Shown: piece after piece, positions 59,424-64,000 of the stretch
Numbering within the stretch: the first letter of the stretch is position 1
Layout of the letters: every line of letters starts with the position of its first letter
Assembly (NCBI GenBank): GCA_029264305.1
Contig: JARICA010000009.1
Location: forward strand, 124,001 to 188,000
Direction of reading: 5' to 3'
DNA length: 64,000 nt
DNA from: Faecalimonas sp.
GTDB taxonomy: Bacteria > Bacillota > Clostridia > Lachnospirales > Lachnospiraceae
The notes under the pieces: model-generated
What the model was told of the DNA's origin: nothing
Seen by the model: only the letters and a program-made list of their open reading frames with translations
Databases searched by the model: none
Translations under genes and position numbers: made by a program

Positions 59424-60281
59424 ATGGAAAAAGGAACGTTAATTTTAGAAGGAGGAGCAGTAAGAGGGGTGTTTACATCAGGTGTGTTGGATTACTTGAT
59501 AGAAAAGGATATGTATCTATCTCATGTTGTGGGTGTATCTGCAGGAGCGTGTAATGGGGTGAGTTATGTTTCAAAACAGAAAGAAAGAACAAAAAAATGT
59601 ATGATACATCAAAAGGAAGAGTATGATTATTATGAAGGAATAAGCGGATTTATTAAAGAAAAGAGCCTATTAAATATGGATATGATTTTCGATAAATTTC
59701 CTAATGAAATTTATCCATTTGATTACAACACGTATTTTGATTCGGAAATTTTTACAGAATGGGTAACAACGAATTGTATTACAGGAAAAGCGGAATATAT
59801 GGATGATAGAAAGAACAAAGAAAGGCTTATGAAGATATGTAGAGCTTCTAGTAGTATGCCATTAATTTCTCCGATTGTAAATATAGATGGTGTTCCTTAT
59901 TTGGATGGGGGATTGGCTGATTCAATTCCAATTAGAAGAGCGATGAAATATGGAAATAGAAAAATAGTTCTTGTATTAACAAAAAATAAAGGATATAGAA
60001 AGAAATTTGTAACAAAGGCTAGAAGAAAATTATATGAGTCTGCTTATAAAAAATATCCTGAGCTGGTGAAAACATTAATTAAACGTCCAGTAATTTACAA
60101 TCGAACACTAGAAAAAATTGAGAAATTAGAAGAACAAGGGAAAATTTTTGTTATTCGGCCAGAAGCAATGATGATTTCTAGATTGGAAAGAAATGTTGAA
60201 AAACAAGAAGAGTTTTATAAATATGGTTATAATGAGATGGAAAAGAAATATGAAGATCTTGTTAAATATCTAAGACAGTAG
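59424..60281 (+). CDS. Patatin-like phospholipase family protein
   Basis: ATG 59424 follows GGGGAG; a GTG at 59415 overlaps that site. The 285 residues have the patatin elements: oxyanion loop LEGGAVRGVF, nucleophile elbow GVSAG (Ser39), and the catalytic Asp in YLDGGLADSIP near residue 160. It is the cytosolic YjjU/RssA-like group of bacterial lipid acyl hydrolases; the substrate is not known. A TATAAT at 59387-59392 is a candidate -10 with weak -35. Confidence 0.9.
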   Translation: MEKGTLILEGGAVRGVFTSGVLDYLIEKDMYLSHVVGVSAGACNGVSYVSKQKERTKKCMIHQKEEYDYYEGISGFIKEKSLLNMDMIFDKFPNEIYPFDYNTYFDSEIFTEWVTTNCITGKAEYMDDRKNKERLMKICRASSSMPLISPIVNIDGVPYLDGGLADSIPIRRAMKYGNRKIVLVLTKNKGYRKKFVTKARRKLYESAYKKYPELVKTLIKRPVIYNRTLEKIEKLEEQGKIFVIRPEAMMISRLERNVEKQEEFYKYGYNEMEKKYEDLVKYLRQ

Positions 60282-60283
60282 TA

Positions 60284-60315
60284 GGGGAGTACCAAATTGT
60301 ACTCCCCATTATTTT
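60284..60315. terminator. Terminator between patatin and TruA genes
   Basis: GGGGAGTAC and GTACTCCCC form a perfect nine-base stem with a six-base loop, followed by AT-rich DNA with TATTTT; truA ends at 60318 on the other strand. Confidence 0.7.
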
Positions 60316-60317
60316 GG

Positions 60318-61061
60318 TTAGTTATATAAAACCTCTTGTAGATATAGTCCTTTTGGATCACATGGGACGCTAGATTGCGTTGTGGAATTTGTATTGAAAA
60401 TTTCTTCGATTTCTTCTTTTTTACGATTTCCAAGACCAATATCAATTAATGTGCCAATAATCATACGAGCCATATTATGCAAAAAGTCGTTGGCATGTAT
60501 AGTAATCTGGATTTCTACATCATCAGAATAGATGTCTATATCATAGATTTCTTTGATAGTGGATTTGTTTTTCTTTACTGTCGAGAATTTTTTGAAATCA
60601 TGTTTGCCCACAAGTAAAATAGAGGCTTGTTTCATTATATCTATATCAGGTTTTTTGAATGAATAATAGGTGTATTTGCGCTCAAACACACTGGGAACTT
60701 CTCCAACTGCTATGCGATACATATATATTTTTGATGTGGCATTTAGTGAAGAATGGAATCGTTCTGGTTTTTCTTCAATATGAGTAATTGCGATATCCAT
60801 TGGAAGATAACGATTTAGATATTGTTTCATTTCCCAAAGTTTCATATCTGATGTTGTCTTAAAGTTGACAGTTTGTGCATATGCATGAACACCTACTTCT
60901 GTTCTTGCGCCACAGAAAAGTTCGGTGGTTTCATTAGTCATTTTGTGCAATACTTCAATAATTTTGTTGGAAATCGTATTAGATGATTCGGTTTTTCCTA
61001 AACGTTGCCATCCCTGATAGCGACTCCCATCATATTCAAGTGTTAATTTGATATTTCTCAT
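60318..61061 (-). CDS. truA: tRNA pseudouridine synthase A-like protein with Glu at the catalytic position
   Basis: TruA converts U38-40 of tRNAs to pseudouridine. The 247 residues fit TruA throughout: KLTLEYDGSRYQGWQ at the start, MARMIIGTLIDIG and the end DPKGLYLQEVLY. The catalytic motif, normally GRTDxGVHA, reads ARTEVGVHA: residue 55 is Glu (codon GAA), replacing the Asp nucleophile. The substitution is supported directly by the bases. Enzymes with D-to-E or D-to-N in this position are inactive in studied TruA. This may be a second paralogue with another role. It is preceded on the same strand by two hypothetical genes. Confidence 0.8.
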   Translation of the reverse strand: MRNIKLTLEYDGSRYQGWQRLGKTESSNTISNKIIEVLHKMTNETTELFCGARTEVGVHAYAQTVNFKTTSDMKLWEMKQYLNRYLPMDIAITHIEEKPERFHSSLNATSKIYMYRIAVGEVPSVFERKYTYYSFKKPDIDIMKQASILLVGKHDFKKFSTVKKNKSTIKEIYDIDIYSDDVEIQITIHANDFLHNMARMIIGTLIDIGLGNRKKEEIEEIFNTNSTTQSSVPCDPKGLYLQEVLYN

Positions 61062-61123
61062 AACGGCTCCTTTGTAAATTGAATTTCTTATAGTATAACA
61101 GATGTTGTATATTTCTGTCGATT

Positions 61124-61402
61124 TTATTTTTTCTTGAGAGCAGATTGAATCATTTTTGCTGTTTTGTCAATGTTAGTTTGTTCCTCTGAAGATTTTCCTG
61201 CTTTCATTAACTCCATAATAAACGAAATTTCGTCTGTAGAAAAACGAATGTTTTCTTTGTTCGCTGTCATAATTAGTGAGAGTAGAATGGGGGGCAAATC
61301 ATTTTTACTTTTCCCATTGGTTTTTGCAATAACATTTTTTAATAGATTTAGTTTAGCAGGATCAATCTCTTTTAATTTTGGGTGATTAAGCCAATCTTCC
61401 AT
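61124..61402 (-). CDS. Conserved hypothetical protein, 92 residues
   Basis: The start at 61402 is two bases after the previous stop, so it is coupled to the gene at 61405-61896. The protein is all-helical by pattern: MEDWLNHPKLKEIDPAKLNLLKNVIAKTNG, then LPPILLSLIMTANKENIRFSTDEISFIMELMKAGKSSEE. No motif of known function is recognised. A spore or assembly role cannot be supported. Confidence 0.75.
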   Translation of the reverse strand: MEDWLNHPKLKEIDPAKLNLLKNVIAKTNGKSKNDLPPILLSLIMTANKENIRFSTDEISFIMELMKAGKSSEEQTNIDKTAKMIQSALKKK

Positions 61403-61404
61403 AT

Positions 61405-61896
61405 TTAATGTTCTCCTTTTTCATTGTTTGAATTATTGTTTTCTTGAAACATTGTGCTATACATTTGGAACATCTCTTGTTGTTCGGGAGTGAGCATTTC
61501 TTTTACCATATCTTTGGGATCAAATGCAGCAGTATCAGATTGTTCATCATTTTGAGAAGTCATTTTTGCCATTGCTTGTAGCATTTGCATCATATTAAAT
61601 ACATTTAAAATAGAATCTAGCGAATTTTTTTCCTCTTCAGACAGGTAAGGTCGAATTTCGTCAACGATATCTAGGGGTGAAGAAAAAGATTTTTCAAAAG
61701 TTTGTGTGTGAATGTTTTGTTGTGAGTGCTGAAAAAAATTTATTGTTCGATGTAACTCTAGAAATCTCACAAAAATGGCTAATATATGTTGATTTGATAG
61801 AGGGGTATAGGGAATAATTAATTTCATTAATTGTAAATCGCTTGATGAAATTAATTTATCAAATGGCGTTAGTTTATCGGTTGGTTTTTCTTCCAT
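61405..61896 (-). CDS. Conserved hypothetical protein, 163 residues
   Basis: The ATG at 61896 has a weak AAGGAG site. The protein is helical, with FDKLISSSDLQLMKLIIPYTPLSNQHILAIFVRFLELHRTINFF near the start and a Met-rich segment (VFNMMQMLQAMAKM) and acidic tail rich in Asn. Three genes, this one, the 92-residue gene and truA, lie in series on the reverse strand. I do not recognise a family, although it has the look of a conserved clostridial protein. Confidence 0.7.
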   Translation of the reverse strand: MEEKPTDKLTPFDKLISSSDLQLMKLIIPYTPLSNQHILAIFVRFLELHRTINFFQHSQQNIHTQTFEKSFSSPLDIVDEIRPYLSEEEKNSLDSILNVFNMMQMLQAMAKMTSQNDEQSDTAAFDPKDMVKEMLTPEQQEMFQMYSTMFQENNNSNNEKGEH

Positions 61897-61998
61897 AGTA
61901 CTCCTTAAAAAGATAGCGTTGTAGATATATATGTATAAAAAAACAAAAATATGAAATGCTCATATAGTAATATTAGAAATGGAGAAAGGGGTAAAAAT

Positions 61999-62130
61999 AT
62001 GAGAAAACTAATTATTGATGGGAATGCTGTATATGAGCTGGATGAAAATTGCATGTTAAAGAAAAAACTTTCAGAAAAAAGTGGAAATCAAAAAGAAAAG
62101 CAAGAGCAAAATAAAAAAGTGAAGAAATAA
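61999..62130 (+). CDS. Small basic protein, 43 residues
   Basis: A short frame, ATG 61999 to TAA 62128-62130, encodes MRKLIIDGNAVYELDENCML followed by a very Lys/Gln-rich tail. An AAAGGGG site lies eight bases upstream. The first 20 residues are a strand-turn-strand-like element and look conserved in style with small proteins I associate with Lachnospiraceae. The function is unknown. Confidence 0.65.
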   Translation: MRKLIIDGNAVYELDENCMLKKKLSEKSGNQKEKQEQNKKVKK

Positions 62131-62201
62131 GATGTATAATATAAAGTATTATTTGTGCAATCTTGACAAAAAAATGATGTTGTTTTCGTAAAAAATAAAA
62201 C

Positions 62202-62230
62202 TTGCCTATATTATTGCAATATGATATAGT
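62202..62230 (+). promoter_or_regulatory. Sigma-A promoter for the antiterminator-HPr-EI operon
   Basis: TTGCCT (62202-62207) and TATAGT (62225-62230) are 17 bases apart. The expected transcript starts near 62237 and contains the RAT element before the first gene. Confidence 0.6.
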
Positions 62231-62258
62231 AAAAAAAGACAATCGAGAATGCATATAA

Positions 62259-62342
62259 TAGTGTGTTACTGGTAAGCAGGCATAAACTATTCCGCAGTTC
62301 AATGTATACCTTATAAGATTGGATAAGCAGGATATGTTTATG
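62259..62342 (+). promoter_or_regulatory. RAT-type ribonucleic antiterminator and candidate overlapping terminator
   Basis: The stretch TGTTACTGGTAAGCAGGCATAAAC (62264-62287) matches the BglG/LicT RAT core (TGTTACTG...GCAGGCAaAAC). Its 3' part, GCATAAAC, can pair with GTTTATG (62336-62342), followed by TCTTTTT, giving an overlapping terminator; the alternative fold is weak by eye. A second TAAGCAGG copy lies at 62324-62331. Confidence 0.55.
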
Positions 62343-62376
62343 TCTTTTTAATTGATGAAGTGAAGGGGTTTGTTTC

Positions 62377-63195
62377 ATGTATCAAATTGTGAAAGTTTTA
62401 AATAACAATGCTTTTCTTGCAAAACATGGTAAGGATGAGAGAATTTTAGTGGGGAAGGGCATTGGATTTGGGAAAAAACCAGGTGATACATTTTCTGCGA
62501 TTGAAGATGCAAAAATTTATACTTTAGCGGTCAAAGAGAATGAAAGATCAATGATTAATGCTGTCAAGGGTATCGAACCTAAATACTTAGAAGCAGCAGG
62601 ACGGATTATTGATGAGGCGCAGGTTGTTTTTGAAACAATCAATCCAGATATATTGATTCCATTAGCAGATCATATAGCTTTTGCAGCAAAAAGAGCAAAA
62701 GAGAATATTTATCTGCCAAATCCATTTATTGCGGACATTAAAGCATTGTTCGGCAAAGAATACACAGTGGTTGTGAAAAGTCGAGAGATAATTGAAAAGA
62801 TGACAGGATATAGAATTACCGATGATGAAGCGGGATTTATTGCATTACATGTGCATTCAGGCCTGTCTGATGTGGAAGTGTCAGAAACACTTAAAATCAC
62901 GCAAATTATTGATAAATGTATGTTAGATATAGAAAAAATGCTTGAACAGACTATTAACCGAGAATCTTTGGGTGGTATTAGGCTGATGAGTCAACTATAT
63001 TATATGATAGCGAGAGCAAAAGCAAAAGAACAGATTAATATAGAGTTGAATCAGTTTGTTCAAGAACATTATGCGAAAGCAGGCATGGTCGCACATCACA
63101 TATGCAAGTATGTGGAAAAGGAATTGAAAATACCAATTGAAAATCAAGAAGAAGGATTCCTTGCGATACATATTCAGACAATCATTATTCCATAA
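62377..63195 (+). CDS. BglG/LicT/GlcT-family PRD transcription antiterminator
   Basis: The 272-residue protein has the CAT RNA-binding domain (about 1-55: YQIVKVLNNNAFLAKHGKDERILVGKGIGFGKKPGD) and two PRD domains (about 65-170 and 175-272) with the regulatory histidines in ILIPLADHIAF, GFIALHVHSGL, YYMIARAKAK and EEGFLAIHIQTI. PTS phosphorylation of the PRDs controls RNA binding. A RAT element lies ahead of the gene, and HPr and Enzyme I follow, so the protein probably controls its own operon, as GlcT-type regulators do. The ATG follows an AAGGGG site. Confidence 0.9.
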   Translation: MYQIVKVLNNNAFLAKHGKDERILVGKGIGFGKKPGDTFSAIEDAKIYTLAVKENERSMINAVKGIEPKYLEAAGRIIDEAQVVFETINPDILIPLADHIAFAAKRAKENIYLPNPFIADIKALFGKEYTVVVKSREIIEKMTGYRITDDEAGFIALHVHSGLSDVEVSETLKITQIIDKCMLDIEKMLEQTINRESLGGIRLMSQLYYMIARAKAKEQINIELNQFVQEHYAKAGMVAHHICKYVEKELKIPIENQEEGFLAIHIQTIIIP

Positions 63196-63231
63196 ATGAT
63201 ATACAAAAAGAGTAAAAAGGAGTTAAAGACA

Positions 63232-63489
63232 ATGAAAAAATTTGAGTACACTATTAAAGATGAGTTAGGAATCCATGCAAGACCAGCAGGAATGCTTGCA
63301 AAAGAGGCAAAAAATTATAAAAGTATAATTACAATCACAAAAGAGGGTAAATCAGCAGAAGCAACAAGACTTATGTCGGTTATGTCATTAGCAGTTAAGT
63401 GCGGACAAACTGTAGAAGTTTCTGTAGAAGGTGAAGATGAAGATGTAGCATTTGAAGGTGTGAAAACATTTTTTGAAACAAATTTGTAA
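63232..63489 (+). CDS. ptsH: HPr phosphocarrier protein, with Arg at position 46
   Basis: ATG 63232 follows an AAGGAG site. The 85 residues are HPr: the phosphoryl-accepting His15 is in GIHARPA and the ending (VEVSVEGEDEDVAFEGVKTFFETNL) is normal. The Ser46 of Gram-positive HPr, target of HPr kinase, is Arg46 here (ATRLMSVMSL), so this copy should not be regulated by HprK in the usual way. Thr45 and Ser49 flank the position. It follows the antiterminator and precedes Enzyme I. Confidence 0.93.
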   Translation: MKKFEYTIKDELGIHARPAGMLAKEAKNYKSIITITKEGKSAEATRLMSVMSLAVKCGQTVEVSVEGEDEDVAFEGVKTFFETNL

Positions 63490-63519
63490 GAGTTATAAAA
63501 GGTGATGGGAACAGAAAAG

Positions 63520-64000
63520 ATGGAATGTTTAAAAGGGAAATCAGTTTATAAAGGGATTGCTCTTGGTAAAATTTCTGTGTTAAAGAAATCAGATTATGTT
63601 GTAAAACGTACAAAGGTAGAAAGTGCAGAAGAAGAAATCGAGAGGGTGAATCAAGCGAAAGAGGCTGCTTGTAACCAGTTACAAAAATTATATGAAAAGG
63701 CTTTGAAAGAAGTTGGAGAAGCAAGTGCTGCTATTTTTGAAGTTCATCAAATGATGTTGGATGATGCGGATTTTAATGAAGCGATTGAAAATATCATACG
63801 TACACAAGAGGTAAATGCAGAGTATGCAGTTGCTTCAGTAGGCGATAGTTTTTCAGAAATGTTTGCTAGCATGGATGATGATTATATGCGTGCGAGAGCA
63901 GCAGATATTAAAGATATTTCAGAAAGACTTGTGAAAAATCTTGTTGGTGGAGAAACAGATTCTATGGATTTTGAAGAACCTGTAATCGTAGTTGCCGATG
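63520..64000 (+). CDS. ptsI: Phosphoenolpyruvate-protein phosphotransferase (Enzyme I), 5' part only
   Basis: The frame runs off the window. The ATG at 63520 gives MECLKGKSVYKGIALGKISVL, the typical EI start; an in-frame ATG at 63505 is also possible but its GGTGA site is too close. The visible 160 residues cover the HPr-binding helical domain and the N-terminal phosphohistidine domain up to its EPVIVVAD strand (the active His lies beyond the end). HPr and EI are adjacent as normal. Confidence 0.92.
   Translation, partial: MECLKGKSVYKGIALGKISVLKKSDYVVKRTKVESAEEEIERVNQAKEAACNQLQKLYEKALKEVGEASAAIFEVHQMMLDDADFNEAIENIIRTQEVNAEYAVASVGDSFSEMFASMDDDYMRARAADIKDISERLVKNLVGGETDSMDFEEPVIVVAD

Noticed and set aside
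1..64000. CRISPR array, transposon, prophage, tRNA or rRNA
   Set aside because: No regularly spaced direct repeats, transposase, integrase or phage proteins, cloverleaf ends or conserved rRNA segments were seen on either strand.

Overview
The window reads as chromosomal DNA of an AT-rich, spore-forming anaerobe of the Clostridia, most likely family Lachnospiraceae. The reasons are a complete six-gene Rnf complex, an alpha/beta-type small acid-soluble spore protein and a GerW/YtfJ sporulation protein, strong GGAGG ribosome sites, LuxS, a split ThrE exporter, a C-minus-rich low-GC gene style, and a DUF5717/DUF5716 gene pair that I know mainly from Lachnospiraceae. I see no insertion sequence, prophage, CRISPR array, rRNA or tRNA. 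Gene density is high and no gap exceeds 300 bases.

Layout. 1-5300: the 3' end of an oxaloacetate decarboxylase alpha-type biotin carboxyltransferase, an RpiR regulator, a BaiN/HI0933-like flavoprotein, then cmk-ispH-rpsA. 5459-10415: rnfCDGEAB, followed by two small membrane proteins. 11289-13261: the flavin transferase ApbE (a lipoprotein, reverse strand) and, divergently, a NusG_II protein and a Gx-type transporter; ApbE is what the covalent flavins of RnfD and RnfG need. 13283-20700: ruvAB, zapA, a U32 peptidase, and an FtsW/PbpA-like cell-wall synthase pair whose genes overlap deeply. 20707-25041: small hypothetical proteins, the DUF2953/GerW sporulation pair, rpmB, and Asp23-DAK2. 25108-28776: recG, an odd spore protein, a Ca/Na antiporter. 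28813-35290: a PLP aminotransferase diverging from a three-gene cluster DUF5717 / DUF5716 / TPR. 35423-43771: purC-purB, ThrE halves, aspartate aminotransferase type Ic, gltX, a UvrD-like helicase. 43876-48258: a DUF1292 protein and a compact operon of a sugar-binding lipoprotein, a GH13 homologue that has lost its catalytic residues, TraX and DUF5662. 48313-54990: luxS, a phosphatase, trpS, then a reverse-strand glycosylation operon (YfhO, GtrA, GT2, PIG-L). 55168-61896: a TPR-nucleotidyltransferase-DUF4125 fusion, an ABC-F ATPase, a patatin, a TruA homologue whose catalytic Asp is Glu, and two hypothetical proteins. 61999-64000: a 43-residue protein, then a RAT-controlled PRD antiterminator followed by HPr and Enzyme I.

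The most promising poorly described material is the DUF5717-DUF5716-TPR cluster, where an Hsp70/actin-like protein sits with a 1087-residue scaffold and which shares an interpenetrating promoter palindrome with the aminotransferase. Next are the TPR-DUF4037-DUF4125 fusion, which keeps an intact internal ribosome site at the domain border, and the inactive-looking GH13 protein. All functional statements rest on recognition of motifs by eye; no database search was run.
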